Assembly: GCA_013042765.1 (NCBI GenBank)
Contig: JABDPP010000407.1
Span: forward strand, 1-19,281
Length of the DNA stretch: 19,281 nucleotides
DNA from: Litoreibacter sp.
GTDB taxonomy: Bacteria; Pseudomonadota; Alphaproteobacteria; Rhodobacterales; Rhodobacteraceae
Direction: 5' to 3'
In this document: positions 1 to 8,760 of the stretch, piece after piece
How the letters are laid out: the number at the start of each line of letters is the position of its first letter
How positions within the stretch are numbered: the stretch's first letter is position 1
Made by a program: the position numbers and the translations under genes
Notes under the pieces: model-generated
Seen by the model: the letters and a program-made list of their open reading frames with translations, nothing else
What the model was told of the DNA's origin: nothing
The model's database searches: none

Positions 1-174
1 GTCGCTGATCAGTGCGCCGGTGCAATACCCTTTGCCGGCGATGTTGAGCCGACCGACCGCGTTCCACGCCTCGGCCGCGTCGCGGGTGTCGAGCTGCCTG
101 AGAGCGCGTTTCTCCCCGCCCCAAGCGGAGGCAGCGCTCAGCAGGACCAAGCAGGACAGGAGCCATGTTCGCAT
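1..174 (-). CDS. Trypsin-like serine protease (S1 family), 5' part only
   Basis: The first 58 codons of a minus-strand gene that runs off the left edge. The product starts MRTWLLSCLVLLSAASA, a typical Sec signal peptide (positive n-region, leucine-rich core, A-S-A cleavage site near residue 17), so it is probably secreted or periplasmic. Residues 40-57 (VGRLNIAGKGYCTGALIS) match the start of a chymotrypsin-fold domain, where a beta strand and a Cys precede the segment leading to the catalytic histidine; the catalytic triad itself lies outside the window. The ATG at 174-172 is preceded by GAGGTGA at good spacing, which fixes the start. The family call rests on this short N-terminal motif, so the substrate is unknown. 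Confidence 0.75.
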   Translation of the reverse strand, partial: MRTWLLSCLVLLSAASAWGGEKRALRQLDTRDAAEAWNAVGRLNIAGKGYCTGALISD

Positions 175-303
175 ATCTTCACCTCGAAATCTTTGGCAAC
201 AGTCAAGCAGGAAACTGTGGCGATTGCGGGGAGGGAAGCGGACCAAATTCAGGAAAGCGGGTCACGAACTGTCGGGGCCGGCGCAGGGGGCTGCACAAGC
301 CGC

Positions 304-358
304 TGTGCCAATGTGATATGGCACACGATCTAACCCCGTCAGGCCGGAGCCTGACGGG
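304..358. other. Two adjacent hairpins between protease gene and NYN gene
   Basis: The 235 bp between the protease start and the NYN stop hold no convincing gene. They contain two perfect inverted repeats: TGTGCCA (304-310) with TGGCACA (319-325) around an 8-base loop, and a 10 bp stem CCCGTCAGGC (335-344) with GCCTGACGGG (349-358) around a CGGA loop. The 10 bp stem lies downstream of the minus-strand NYN gene and could end its transcript, although only a weak T-tract (GTTAG) follows on that strand. The first repeat could be an operator for the protease gene or part of the same terminator. The role is inferred; the symmetry is seen directly. Confidence 0.5.
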
Positions 359-409
359 TGATCTAAACAAAGACTACTCGGGTGAAAGCCCCGGCAAGTC
401 TCTGACTGA

Positions 410-979
410 TTATGCTTTCTCAGTCATTTGCGTGTGACCCGGTTCGGGATCACGCGGCGGGCGACCGATCACGTCACGCAACTCATCAAGTTCGATGAAG
501 TTGTCTGCCTGACGTCGCAACTCGTCGGACATCATCGGCGGGTTGGAGCGAATCGTGGAAACCACCGAGACCCGGACCCCCTTGCGCTGGATCGACTCGA
601 TCAGCGGTCGGAAGTCGCCATCGCCTGAAAACAGCACGATGTGGTCGACAAAGGGCGCCGTTTCCAACGCGTCGACGGTCAATTCAATATCCATATTGCC
701 TTTGACTTTGCGACGACCTTCACGATCCGTGTATTCCTTGGCCGGTTTTGTGACCATGGTGAACCCGTTGTAGTGAAGCCAATCAACGAGTGGTCTGATT
801 GGCGAGTAGTCGTCGTTTTCGAGAAGTGCAGTATAGTAGAACGCACGCAGCATTTTTCCCCGCCGCATGAATTCGTGCCTCAGAAGTTTGTAATCAATAT
901 CAAACCCCAAAGACTTGGCGGCCGCATACAAATTGGAGCCGTCAATGAACAGCGCTAACCGTTCGTCTTTATAAAACAT
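410..979 (-). CDS. NYN domain protein, LabA/DUF88 family (putative metal-dependent RNase)
   Basis: 189 aa. NYN domains share the PIN-like nuclease fold and use clustered aspartates to bind metal and cut RNA. Visible motifs are LALFIDGSNLY near residues 8-17 (Asp13), GNMDIEL (Asp97) and VLFSGDGDF (Asp120, Asp122), followed by a strand GVRVSVVST. The acidic pocket therefore looks complete. The open frame extends further upstream, but the ATG pair at 982/979 has GGAAGGA just before it and gives the usual family N-terminus (MFYKDERLALFIDGSN), so I start at 979; 982 is nearly as likely. It is divergent from folK across about 100 bp. The cellular target is unknown, and the tail after residue 175 is variable and probably disordered. 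Confidence 0.9.
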   Translation of the reverse strand: MFYKDERLALFIDGSNLYAAAKSLGFDIDYKLLRHEFMRRGKMLRAFYYTALLENDDYSPIRPLVDWLHYNGFTMVTKPAKEYTDREGRRKVKGNMDIELTVDALETAPFVDHIVLFSGDGDFRPLIESIQRKGVRVSVVSTIRSNPPMMSDELRRQADNFIELDELRDVIGRPPRDPEPGHTQMTEKA

Positions 980-1080
980 CATTAGTCCTTCCGATGTAGG
1001 GCCCGCCGTTGTCTTTTGTCCGTGAGTGTGAGTGGATGTTTTCCGGCGAGACCACCGAAACACCATAAGGAAAAAAGTCC

Positions 1081-1671
1081 TTGCTGCAACAAAATCCTAG
1101 AGGCGAGCCCTTGAGATTTGCGTATTTCGCACTAGGGACGAATGTTCCCAGTCCTGGAAGTGACCTTGAAACCAAGTTGTCACAGGCACTTGAGGCGCTG
1201 GAAGACGATAGCTGTGAGCTGGTTGCGGCGAGCTCATTCTATGCCACACCCGCCTTTCCGGCAGGCAGCGGGCCAGACTTTGTCAACGCCGCTGCGATCC
1301 TGAAAACCCGTCTTTCGCCGAAGGACTTGCTGAGGCGTTTCAATGCCGTTGAAGCGCAATTTGGCCGGGTGCGCCGGGAGCGCTGGGCCGCCCGGACGCT
1401 TGACCTCGATCTGATCGCCTATGACGACCTGGTCCTGCCTGATGTACTGGAGTTCCGGAAATGGCACGATCTGCCGTTCGAACGCCAGAAAGAGGAGGCA
1501 CCAGAAGAGCTTATCGTGCCGCATCCGCGGCTTCAGGATCGCTCTTTCGTGCTGGTTCCGCTCTGTGAGATTGCCGCGGATTGGCGTCACCCCGTTCTCG
1601 GCAAAACCGTGCAGGAGATGCTTGACGCCCTCCCAGAAACCGAAAAATCATCGATTTCGAAGCTTTCTTGA
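1081..1671 (+). CDS. folK: 2-amino-4-hydroxy-6-hydroxymethyldihydropteridine pyrophosphokinase
   Basis: 196 aa. It transfers pyrophosphate from ATP to 6-hydroxymethyl-dihydropterin in cytosolic folate synthesis. Family motifs are FALGTN near the N-terminus, SSFYATPAFP, FVNAAA, the signature RWAARTLDLDLIAYDD, and VPHPRLQDRSFVLVPL. About 20 extra residues, rich in acidic and basic side chains, lie between the signature and VPHPR, making it longer than the E. coli enzyme (about 160 aa). The start is uncertain. TTG 1081 has AAGGA 8 bases upstream; TTG 1111, preceded by GAGG at 1100-1103, would give a shorter N-terminus (MRFAYFALGTN) closer to the family norm. No ATG is available at the N-terminus. 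No other folate gene is nearby; it leads the plus-strand housekeeping run. Confidence 0.93.
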   Translation: MLQQNPRGEPLRFAYFALGTNVPSPGSDLETKLSQALEALEDDSCELVAASSFYATPAFPAGSGPDFVNAAAILKTRLSPKDLLRRFNAVEAQFGRVRRERWAARTLDLDLIAYDDLVLPDVLEFRKWHDLPFERQKEEAPEELIVPHPRLQDRSFVLVPLCEIAADWRHPVLGKTVQEMLDALPETEKSSISKLS

Positions 1672-1758
1672 GCTCTCAGGCCTGTTTTGTGGTTGTCAAT
1701 GGCTGTTTGAAGGCATAAGTCACAGGCTTGACCATTCCTTAGATGACCGGAGTAGAGC

Positions 1759-2112
1759 ATGGCCCGCGTGACGGTAGAAGACTGCGTTGACAAAGTCCCC
1801 AATCGGTTCGAGTTGGTGATGCTTGCGTCGCATCGGGCGCGTGAGATCTCCTCTGGCGCTTCGATTACTGTCGATCGTGACAACGACAAGAACCCGGTCG
1901 TTTCTCTGCGTGAGATCGCGGAAGAGACACAAACCGCCGACGATCTGCGCGAGCGGATGATCGAGAGCAATCAGACCCAGATCGAGGTTGATGAGCCCGA
2001 AGAAGACGCTATGGCGCTTCTGATGGGGGTCGAGCAGGACAAACCTGCCACCGATGATATGTCGGAAGAGAAGTTGCTCCGCGCGCTTATGGAAGCTCAA
2101 GAGCCGAAATAA
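1759..2112 (+). CDS. rpoZ: DNA-directed RNA polymerase subunit omega
   Basis: 117 aa, the usual size in alphaproteobacteria. Omega wraps the C-terminus of beta-prime, helps assembly, and in proteobacteria forms part of ppGpp binding site 1. The N-terminus [24 protein letters not shown] is the canonical omega start and includes the MAR motif used for ppGpp binding in E. coli. ASHRAREIS and [12 protein letters not shown] follow, then an acidic tail. ATG 1759 has GGAG about 6 bases upstream. It lies 87 bp after folK and 41 bp before rsh, so it is probably co-transcribed with the ppGpp enzyme, the same pairing as rpoZ-spoT in E. coli. Confidence 0.97.
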   Translation: MARVTVEDCVDKVPNRFELVMLASHRAREISSGASITVDRDNDKNPVVSLREIAEETQTADDLRERMIESNQTQIEVDEPEEDAMALLMGVEQDKPATDDMSEEKLLRALMEAQEPK

Positions 2113-2153
2113 GGCCGAGCGATGCTGCTGACCGTTAGGACTGGTTTCTGGCC

Positions 2154-4277
2154 ATGATTGACGTCGAAGACCTTATCGAGCTGGTCAGCACCTATAACCC
2201 GAACACGAACAAGGCGCTGATTCGCTCTGCCTATGCCTATGGCTTGCAGATGCATGAGGGGCAGGAACGCCAGTCCGGTGAGCCTTATTTCTCCCATCCG
2301 GTCGAGGTTGCAGCCCTTCTGACCGAACAACGGCTCGATGATGCGACGATCGTGACGGCACTGCTGCACGACACGATCGAGGACACAAAATCCACATTCT
2401 CCGAGATTGAGAAGCGTTTCGGCCACGAGATCGCGGACCTTGTGGACGGCGTAACAAAGCTGACCAATTTGCAGCTCTCGTCCAGCGAGGCAAAGCAGGC
2501 TGAGAATTTCCGCAAGCTGTTCATGGCCATGTCGAAGGATCTGCGGGTCATTCTGGTTAAGCTTGCAGACCGTTTGCACAATATGCGCACGATCAAACAT
2601 ATGCGGCTGGAAAAGCAGATCCAGAAATCCCGAGAGACGATGGATATCTATGCACCGCTGGCCGGGCGCATGGGTATGCACTGGATGCGGGAGGAACTCG
2701 AAGACCTTGCCTTCCGCGTGCTCAATCCTGATGCCCGGGCGTCAATAATTCGGCGTTTTATCACGCTGCAAAAGGAGACAGGAAACCTTGTTCCCGCCAT
2801 TACCGACGACATCCGGGCGGTTCTGGGTCGGGCGAACGTGGTTGCAGATGTTTTCGGGCGGGCAAAAAAGCCCTATTCGATCTGGCGCAAGATGCAGGAT
2901 AAGAAGCTGGGCTTCTCACGAATGTCCGATATCTACGGGTTCCGGGTTATCGTGAATTCCGAAGAGGACTGCTACCTGACGCTTGGCGCGATCCACCGGC
3001 GCTGGAAATCGGTGCCCGGCCGTTTCAAGGATTATATCAGCCAGCCCAAATCCAACGGCTACCGATCACTCCATACAACCGTTTCGGGCCGCGACGGCAA
3101 GAGGGTTGAGGTTCAGATTCGCACCCGTCAGATGCACGAGGTGGCTGAGGCTGGCGTTGCTGCACACTGGTCCTACCGTGACGGGGAGCGGGTGGAGAAC
3201 CCGTTTGCCGTTGACCCGACCACATGGATCTCAAGCCTGACCGAGCGTTACGATCAGAGCGATGATCACGACGAGTTTCTCGAACATGTGAAACTCGAAA
3301 TGTATTCCGACCAGGTGTTTTGCTTCACGCCAAAAGGGGAAGTCGTCAAGCTTCCCCGCGGTGCGACGCCCCTTGATTTCGCCTTCGCGATCCACACGAG
3401 GATCGGGCATTCGTGTGTTGGGGCAAAGGTCGATGGGCTTCGGGTTCCGCTCTGGACACGTTTGCGCAATGGCCAGTCAGTCGACATCATCACTGCCGAA
3501 GGGCAGCGACCGCAAATGTCATGGATGGATATCGCGGTCACGGGGCGCGCGAAATCCGCGATCCGAAGATCGCTGCGCGAAGAGCACCGTGACAGGTTCA
3601 TAACGCTGGGCCGTGAACTAACACGGGTGGCGTTCGAGCATATTGGTAAGAAGGCGACCGACAAGGCACTGGGAACCGCGGCCAAGAAGCTGAACCTCGA
3701 CGGCGTTTCACAGCTGCTGGAATTTGTTGGCTCCACTGAGTTGTCTGCGCGCGATGTCGTGATGGCAATTTACCCGGAGTTAGGCGACAAGCAGGCGGAC
3801 GTTGATGTGGCCTCCGAGCGCTCGGTGGTGGGCCTGCCCAAGGGCGTGGATGTCACCCGGGCGCTGTGCTGCCAACCGGTGCCGGGCGAACGCATCGTTG
3901 GCATCAAACATCGCGGCTCCGGTGTATTTGTGCATGCGATTGCCTGTGATGCTTTGGCTGAACTTGAAGATGAGCCGGATCGCTGGGTCGACCTGCACTG
4001 GCATGTGGGCCGTCACGCTGCCAACAATGCGGTCACGCTGAACATCACGATTGGGAACGCTTTTGGGGTCCTTGGCCGCATTTGTACGTTGATCGGGGAG
4101 CAGAAGGCCAATATCTCAGATTTACATTTTATTGATCGAAAACCGGACTACTTTCGTATTTTGATCGACGTGGATGTGCGCGACGCCGAACATCTCCATG
4201 CCGTTATGACGGCGATCGAGGCTGATAGCGATGTCGCGTCGCTTGACCGGCACAGGGATCTGGGCCGTAAACCATAG
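2154..4277 (+). CDS. rsh: Bifunctional (p)ppGpp synthetase/hydrolase (RelA/SpoT homologue)
   Basis: 707 aa, full length for a long RSH enzyme. The order is: HD hydrolase domain (His48, HDTIED at 72-77), synthetase domain (about 235-345, including YGFRVI, GYRSLHT and EVQIRT), TGS (about 384-450), a Cys/His region (CC at 572-573, Cys598) and a C-terminal ACT domain (about 627-700). The synthetase carries RFKD at 290-293, the RXKD type found in bifunctional enzymes, rather than the EXDD of monofunctional RelA. With the HDxxED motif intact, both activities are expected. ATG 2154 has only AGGA at 13 bases spacing, a poor ribosome site, but an in-frame TAG at 2136 excludes a much longer start. It is probably the only long RSH of this organism, as is usual in the group. 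Confidence 0.98.
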   Translation: MIDVEDLIELVSTYNPNTNKALIRSAYAYGLQMHEGQERQSGEPYFSHPVEVAALLTEQRLDDATIVTALLHDTIEDTKSTFSEIEKRFGHEIADLVDGVTKLTNLQLSSSEAKQAENFRKLFMAMSKDLRVILVKLADRLHNMRTIKHMRLEKQIQKSRETMDIYAPLAGRMGMHWMREELEDLAFRVLNPDARASIIRRFITLQKETGNLVPAITDDIRAVLGRANVVADVFGRAKKPYSIWRKMQDKKLGFSRMSDIYGFRVIVNSEEDCYLTLGAIHRRWKSVPGRFKDYISQPKSNGYRSLHTTVSGRDGKRVEVQIRTRQMHEVAEAGVAAHWSYRDGERVENPFAVDPTTWISSLTERYDQSDDHDEFLEHVKLEMYSDQVFCFTPKGEVVKLPRGATPLDFAFAIHTRIGHSCVGAKVDGLRVPLWTRLRNGQSVDIITAEGQRPQMSWMDIAVTGRAKSAIRRSLREEHRDRFITLGRELTRVAFEHIGKKATDKALGTAAKKLNLDGVSQLLEFVGSTELSARDVVMAIYPELGDKQADVDVASERSVVGLPKGVDVTRALCCQPVPGERIVGIKHRGSGVFVHAIACDALAELEDEPDRWVDLHWHVGRHAANNAVTLNITIGNAFGVLGRICTLIGEQKANISDLHFIDRKPDYFRILIDVDVRDAEHLHAVMTAIEADSDVASLDRHRDLGRKP

Positions 4278-4320
4278 AAGCTGGCGCGGAGCGACCGCCG
4301 GCAGGACATAGGATCGAAAC

Positions 4321-4989
4321 TTGATCTTCAAACGCCGAACACCGAAGTCATGGGCCCGCTGGGCATGGCATCTGATCTGGCCCCAAGGGGGCTGGGGACG
4401 GGCGTTCAACTATGTCAGCCATCGGGTTCGCCGCTTGCCAGACAGTCCGCGCCGAATTTCGCGCGGGATCTTTGTTGGTGTCTTCACGACATTTACCCCG
4501 TTTTATGGGATTCATTTCGTTATCGCGGCTGTGCTCGCGCGCTTGTTCAACGGCAACATTATTGCTGCCCTGATGGGGACTTTTTTCGGGAATCCGCTGA
4601 CCTATGTCCCGATTGGGATCGTCTGTCTGAAAACCGGTCACTTCATTCTGGGAACGGAATTTCAGGACGATATGAATATCGGCCAGCGGTTCGCCGGGGC
4701 CGGCCGTGACCTGCGCGATAACTTCATGGCGGCTTTCACGAAAGCGGAAGCAGACTGGACGCGGTTGGCTGGGTTCTACGATGAGATTTTCATTCCCTAT
4801 CTTGTAGGTGGGCTTATCCCCGGCATGATTTCGGCGATCGCCTGCTACTATCTCAGCCTGCCTCTCATCACGGTGTACCAGAATCGTCGCCGCGGGCGGA
4901 TTAAGGCGAAGCTGGCCGAGTTGAGGGCCAAGCAGAATATGAAACTGGCCAAGAAGGCCAAAGATCAGATTGGCCGGGAAGAGGTTTAA
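4321..4989 (+). CDS. DUF2062 family membrane protein
   Basis: 222 aa, function unknown. A basic N-terminus (HRVRRLPDSPRRISRG) leads into hydrophobic segments near residues 48-75, 80-100 and 155-185. The conserved DUF2062 core GTFFGNPLTYVPIG sits in the second segment. The C-terminal 40 residues are a very basic, lysine- and alanine-rich helix that probably faces the cytoplasm. The start is TTG 4321, with AGGAT 6-7 bases upstream; no nearby in-frame ATG would keep the conserved basic N-terminus. It sits 43 bp after rsh and 47 bp before pdxJ, so it is probably in the same transcript. Family members lie in envelope and lipid contexts, but nothing here gives a specific role. Confidence 0.9.
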   Translation: MIFKRRTPKSWARWAWHLIWPQGGWGRAFNYVSHRVRRLPDSPRRISRGIFVGVFTTFTPFYGIHFVIAAVLARLFNGNIIAALMGTFFGNPLTYVPIGIVCLKTGHFILGTEFQDDMNIGQRFAGAGRDLRDNFMAAFTKAEADWTRLAGFYDEIFIPYLVGGLIPGMISAIACYYLSLPLITVYQNRRRGRIKAKLAELRAKQNMKLAKKAKDQIGREEV

Positions 4990-5036
4990 ACCTCTTGCGC
5001 TCTCAAGTGGCAAGCGTCTGAGACAAAGGAACAGTA

Positions 5037-5786
5037 ATGGTTAATCCTGGAAAACTCCGCCTTGGTGTGAACATTGATCATGTTGCGACTGTGCGTAATG
5101 CGCGTGGCGGCGCGGTTCCGGATCCAGTGCGCGCGGCGAAACTTGCCGAACAGTTTGGTGCCGACGGAATTACGGCTCATTTGCGTGAGGACCGACGCCA
5201 TATGGTGGACGCTGACATCAAGGCTCTGGTCGCGGAACTAAGTGTTCCCTTGAATTTCGAGATGGCTGCAACGGAGGAAATGCAGGCTATTGCGCTACGC
5301 CACAAGCCGCATGCGGTCTGTCTTGTCCCGGAAAGACGTGAAGAACGGACCACCGAAGGCGGTTTGGAAGTTGCGCGCGAGGAAGACAAACTGGCCCGTT
5401 ACATTGCGCCGCTGGCCGATGCGGGCTGCCGGATTTCCATCTTCATTGCTGCCGACCCTGCCCAGATCGAGGCGGCGGCCCGGATCAATGCTGCGGTCGT
5501 CGAGTTGCATACGGGCGCCTATTGTGACGCGCATGCCGAGGGCCGTTTCGAAAAGCGTGACGTGGAGCTTGAGCGCCTGCGCGAGATGTCGAGTTTTGCG
5601 CATTCCCTTGGGCTCGAGGTGCATGCGGGTCACGGGTTGACCTATGACACCGTTCAGCCCATCGCGTCATTCCCCGAGGTCATGGAACTAAATATCGGGC
5701 ATTTCCTGATCGGCGAGGCAATCTTCAACGGTCTGGGGCCTGCGATCGTCGAGATGCAGCGGCTGATGGACGAGGCGCGCTCGTGA
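5037..5786 (+). CDS. pdxJ: Pyridoxine 5'-phosphate synthase
   Basis: 249 aa. It condenses 1-deoxyxylulose 5-phosphate with 3-amino-2-oxopropyl phosphate to make pyridoxine 5'-phosphate, the last ring-forming step of DXP-dependent vitamin B6 synthesis. The TIM-barrel family motifs are complete: [16 protein letters not shown] at the N-terminus, [11 protein letters not shown] (His48), [10 protein letters not shown] (Glu75), [22 protein letters not shown] (His199) and [13 protein letters not shown] near the C-terminus. ATG 5037 has AAGGA about 7 bases upstream. Its stop overlaps a possible 25-codon ORF, and acpS follows 70 bp later. A pdxJ-acpS pairing is common in proteobacteria. Confidence 0.98.
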   Translation: MVNPGKLRLGVNIDHVATVRNARGGAVPDPVRAAKLAEQFGADGITAHLREDRRHMVDADIKALVAELSVPLNFEMAATEEMQAIALRHKPHAVCLVPERREERTTEGGLEVAREEDKLARYIAPLADAGCRISIFIAADPAQIEAAARINAAVVELHTGAYCDAHAEGRFEKRDVELERLREMSSFAHSLGLEVHAGHGLTYDTVQPIASFPEVMELNIGHFLIGEAIFNGLGPAIVEMQRLMDEARS

Positions 5787-5860
5787 GCGTGATCGGGCTC
5801 CTGCACGTATTCTGGTCTGGAGGCTGGGCGATCTCTGGCATCACTTCAGGCCTGCAATGA
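5783..5860 (+). CDS. Possible 25-aa ORF bridging pdxJ and acpS
   Basis: A GTG-initiated frame encoding [20 protein letters not shown] plus five further residues. It overlaps the pdxJ stop by 4 bases (GTGA) and the acpS start by 4 bases (ATGA), with GAGGCG 7 bases upstream of the GTG. This double overlap is the geometry of translationally coupled genes and would carry ribosomes from pdxJ to acpS. The product is small, hydrophobic and unlike anything I recognise. It could be a remnant of a larger gene, a coupling device, or chance. Coding evidence is weak. Confidence 0.25.
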   Translation: MSVIGLLHVFWSGGWAISGITSGLQ

Positions 5861-6270
5861 TCCTCGGCGTTGGCACAGATCTGGCGAATATCGAGCGCAT
5901 CCAGGGCACGCTCGATCGCTTCGGCGACAGGTTTCGCAACCGCGTCTTCACGGATGTGGAGCAACGAAAGGCTGAACGGCGCGCCGATACCGCAGGGACC
6001 TATGCCAAGCGCTGGGCCGCCAAGGAGGCCTGTTCAAAGGCCTTGGGCACGGGATTGCGCATGGGCATTGCCTGGAAGGATATGGCGGTCAGCAATATGC
6101 GGACTGGACAACCTGTGATGCATGTCAGCGGCTGGGCTGCCGAACGCCTCGCGGAGATGACGCCGGAAGGACATGAGGCCATCATCCATGTCACCCTGAC
6201 CGATGATCACCCGTGGGCCCAGGCATTCGTCGTTATCGAGGCACGACCGCTGGTGCCGGGTTCGGCTTGA
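5857..6270 (+). CDS. acpS: Holo-[acyl-carrier-protein] synthase
   Basis: 137 aa. It transfers the 4'-phosphopantetheine arm of CoA to the serine of acyl carrier protein, activating fatty acid synthesis. The metal-binding residues are visible: Asp8 in [14 protein letters not shown] and Glu57 in [15 protein letters not shown], followed by the conserved helix end. Length is normal for the group. ATG 5857 overlaps the stop of the tiny upstream ORF and has no strong Shine-Dalgarno of its own (only AGG at 5848-5850), which suggests translation coupled to upstream reading. lepB follows after 54 bp. Confidence 0.97.
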   Translation: MILGVGTDLANIERIQGTLDRFGDRFRNRVFTDVEQRKAERRADTAGTYAKRWAAKEACSKALGTGLRMGIAWKDMAVSNMRTGQPVMHVSGWAAERLAEMTPEGHEAIIHVTLTDDHPWAQAFVVIEARPLVPGSA

Positions 6271-6310
6271 CAGCCGATCACCCAGTCCGCATTTAGCACC
6301 CATATTTCAG

Positions 6311-6324
6311 GAAAGAGGCCTTTC
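6311..6324 (+). promoter_or_regulatory. Hairpin covering the lepB ribosome binding site
   Basis: GAAAG (6311-6315) and CTTTC (6320-6324) form a perfect 5 bp stem with an AGGC loop that ends directly against the lepB ATG. The purine-rich ribosome binding site AGGAAAGAGG overlaps the left arm and loop, so folding would partly hide it. The stem is short and AT-rich, so any effect would be mild. The pairing is seen directly; a regulatory role is inference. Confidence 0.35.
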
Positions 6325-7113
6325 ATGGCGAGCAGAGCAGAAAAATCCGATGGCATCATGGAGACGGTCAAGACGATTGTCTACGCGCTATTGATCGCCG
6401 GTGTCTTTCGGACCCTGTTTTTCCAGCCATTCTGGATTCCATCGGGCTCCATGAAGGACACGTTGCTGGTCGGTGATTTCCTCTTCGTGAACAAGATGGC
6501 CTATGGCTATTCGCAGTATTCCTGCCCCTTCGGGCTTTGCCCGATTTCCGGCCGCCTGTTCGGCTCGCTTCCGGAGCGCGGCGATGTGGTTGTGTTCCGT
6601 CATCCGGTGAGTGGTCAGGACTACATCAAGCGCCTGATTGGCCTGCCCGGCGACCGCGTTCAGATGAAGGCGGGTGTGCTGTTTCTGAACGGAAAGGAGC
6701 AGAAGCAGATCGATGCCGGCGTTTTCGTCGAGACTTATGAGACGCAGGGTTCCGTTGGTGGGTTCCCGGCTTGTGCAAACGGTGCCACCGGCATCGGCTC
6801 AGATTGTATCAAAGATAAGAAGACCGAAATGCTCGAAGGCGGTGACGGGCACTCAGTCCTGAACATTCGCAGCGGTCTGATGTCCGATGACACCCGCGTT
6901 TTCACGGTGCCGGAAGGTCATTTCTTCTTCATGGGTGACAATCGAGATAACTCGATCGACTCGCGGTTCCCGCGGGCGGCGGGTGGTGTCGGCTTCGTGC
7001 CCTATGAGAACCTGCTGGGCCGCGCCGATCGAATTGTATTCTCCTCTGCCGGGGCGCGGATGCTCTTCTTCTGGACGTGGCGGAGCGATCGTTTCTTCAA
7101 GGCCGTGGAGTAG
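6325..7113 (+). CDS. lepB: Signal peptidase I
   Basis: 262 aa. It cleaves signal peptides from exported proteins on the outer face of the inner membrane. A single hydrophobic N-terminal segment (about residues 15-35) anchors it. The Ser/Lys dyad is present: Ser42 in [11 protein letters not shown] and Lys102 in [12 protein letters not shown], and the conserved [14 protein letters not shown] lies near the C-terminus. A Cys-containing insertion (residues about 130-165) lies between the lysine and the GDNRD box, as is common in alphaproteobacteria. The start is supported by AGGAAAGAGG immediately upstream. The next gene, rnc, begins 55 bp after the stop, consistent with the lepB-rnc-era order known from many proteobacteria. 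Confidence 0.98.
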   Translation: MASRAEKSDGIMETVKTIVYALLIAGVFRTLFFQPFWIPSGSMKDTLLVGDFLFVNKMAYGYSQYSCPFGLCPISGRLFGSLPERGDVVVFRHPVSGQDYIKRLIGLPGDRVQMKAGVLFLNGKEQKQIDAGVFVETYETQGSVGGFPACANGATGIGSDCIKDKKTEMLEGGDGHSVLNIRSGLMSDDTRVFTVPEGHFFFMGDNRDNSIDSRFPRAAGGVGFVPYENLLGRADRIVFSSAGARMLFFWTWRSDRFFKAVE

Positions 7114-7168
7114 CGGTGCGCGTGCTGCGCCCGATCCTATCAATACGTGTGCAGCAGAGGTGCGCGCG

Positions 7169-7849
7169 GTGAAGCTGTCTGCTGAATTGAAGTCCTTCAT
7201 GGACCGTATCGGCTACCGGTTTTCGAAGCCGGAGCTTCTGGTGCGTGCGCTCACCCACGCGTCGATCTCTTCGCCAACGCGGCCCGATAACCAGCGGTTG
7301 GAGTTCCTTGGAGATCGGGTTTTGGGTTTGGCCGTGTCCGAAGCTCTGCTGCAAGAGGACAAGGCCGCGGCGGAAGGGGTGCTTGCCCCACGCTTTAACG
7401 CGCTTGTCCGCAAGGAAACATGCGCCGAGGTGGCCGGCAAGATCGAACTTGGTGTGGTGCTCAAACTCGGGAAGTCGGAAATGGTCTCCGGCGGGCGGCG
7501 CAAGGCAGCGCTCTTGGGTGACGCCATGGAAGCAGTCATTGCTGCCGTCTATCTGGATGGCGGTTACGAGGCCGCGCGAGATCTGATCTTGCGTCTTTGG
7601 GGCGACCGGATTGCGGACGTTGATGCTGACGCGCGTGACGCAAAGACGGCATTGCAGGAATTTGTGCAGGGCCGGGGCGAGGCGCCTCCGGTCTACGCCG
7701 TGACCCGCAAGGATGGGCCGGACCATGCACCGCGATTTACAATTGACGTCCGCCTTCAATCGGGCGAAAGCGCCGAGGCCAGTGCAGGCTCGAAGCGCGA
7801 AGCGGAACAAGCAGCGGCAAAGGCCCTGCTGGAGAGGCTAGAGACATGA
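7169..7849 (+). CDS. rnc: Ribonuclease III
   Basis: 226 aa, close to other alphaproteobacterial RNase III enzymes. It cuts double-stranded RNA during rRNA and mRNA maturation. The endonuclease domain includes [14 protein letters not shown] (Glu45, Asp49) and [16 protein letters not shown] (Asp118, Glu121), the acidic residues that bind catalytic magnesium. The dsRNA-binding domain (about 155-225) begins [14 protein letters not shown] and ends with an alanine-rich [14 protein letters not shown] helix. The open frame continues well upstream into lepB, but GTG 7169, with AGAGG 8 bases before it, gives the normal N-terminus. The stop overlaps the era start as ATGA. Confidence 0.97.
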   Translation: MKLSAELKSFMDRIGYRFSKPELLVRALTHASISSPTRPDNQRLEFLGDRVLGLAVSEALLQEDKAAAEGVLAPRFNALVRKETCAEVAGKIELGVVLKLGKSEMVSGGRRKAALLGDAMEAVIAAVYLDGGYEAARDLILRLWGDRIADVDADARDAKTALQEFVQGRGEAPPVYAVTRKDGPDHAPRFTIDVRLQSGESAEASAGSKREAEQAAAKALLERLET

Positions 7850-8760
7850 CGCAACCCACCCGTGCCGGATTCGTGGCCCTGATCGGAGAGCCTAACGCAG
7901 GCAAATCGACCCTTCTGAACAGGATGGTGGGGGCCAAGGTATCCATCGTGACGCACAAAGTTCAAACCACCCGGGCGCGTATTCGTGGCGTTGCGATGGA
8001 GGGACAGTCGCAGCTTGTCTTTGTCGACACGCCGGGTCTCTTCAAACCGCGCCGGCGTCTGGACCGGGCTATGGTTGCGGCCGCCTGGACCGGGGCGTCC
8101 GACGCGGACGTTGTTGTGCTGATGGTCGAAGCGCATCGCGGTATCACCGATGGGGTGTCGGCAATTCTCGACGGGCTTTCGGAACGGGTTGGCGGCGGAA
8201 AGGTAGCGTTGGCGATCAACAAGATCGATCGCGTCAAATCGGATGTGCTCTTGGGACTCGCGAAGGAATTGAACGACCGGTTCGAGTTCGCCGAGACCTT
8301 CATGATCTCGGCCGAAAAGGGTCATGGCGTCGATCATATGCGCTCTTGGTTAGCGGAACAGGTGCCCGAGGGGCCGTGGCTCTACCCGGAGGACCAGATC
8401 GCTGATCTGCCCCTGCGTATGATCGCAGCGGAAATCACCCGCGAAAAGCTGACGCTGCGCCTGCATCAGGAATTGCCTTATCAGATGACGGTTGAAACCG
8501 AGACCTGGGAGGAAAAGTCCGATGGATCCGCGCGGATCGAACAGGTGATCTATGTTGTGCGTGATGGGCACAAGGGGATCGTTCTAGGCAACAAGGGCGA
8601 GACGATCAAAGCTGTCGGTAAGGCCGCTCGCGAGGAACTCATGGAATTCCTGGACCGCAAGGTGCATCTGTTTCTTCAGGTCAAGGTGCGCCCGAACTGG
8701 CTGGAGGAAAGCGAACGCTATTCCCAGATGGGGCTGGATTTCCGTGATGGGAACACATGA
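7846..8760 (+). CDS. era: GTPase Era
   Basis: 304 aa. Era is an essential GTPase that binds the 3' end of 16S rRNA and checks assembly of the small ribosomal subunit. The G motifs are clear: GEPNAGKST (14-22), DTPG (61-64), NKID (125-128) and ISAEKG. The C-terminal KH domain contains [19 protein letters not shown], the RNA-binding loop. ATG 7846 overlaps the rnc stop by 4 bases, and its own stop overlaps the next gene by 4 bases, so translation is probably coupled through the set. rnc-era pairing is widely conserved and links rRNA cutting with subunit assembly. Confidence 0.98.
   Translation: MTQPTRAGFVALIGEPNAGKSTLLNRMVGAKVSIVTHKVQTTRARIRGVAMEGQSQLVFVDTPGLFKPRRRLDRAMVAAAWTGASDADVVVLMVEAHRGITDGVSAILDGLSERVGGGKVALAINKIDRVKSDVLLGLAKELNDRFEFAETFMISAEKGHGVDHMRSWLAEQVPEGPWLYPEDQIADLPLRMIAAEITREKLTLRLHQELPYQMTVETETWEEKSDGSARIEQVIYVVRDGHKGIVLGNKGETIKAVGKAAREELMEFLDRKVHLFLQVKVRPNWLEESERYSQMGLDFRDGNT

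Noticed and set aside
1693..1719. Possible rpoZ promoter: TTGTCA (1693-1698) and CATAAG (1714-1719).
   Set aside because: The spacing is 15 bases and the -10 box matches only 4 of 6; such matches are expected by chance.
6887..7168. N-terminal extension of rnc by 94 codons into lepB.
   Set aside because: The extension overlaps lepB, is low-complexity in Arg and Ser, and RNase III begins normally at GTG 7169 with a good ribosome site.
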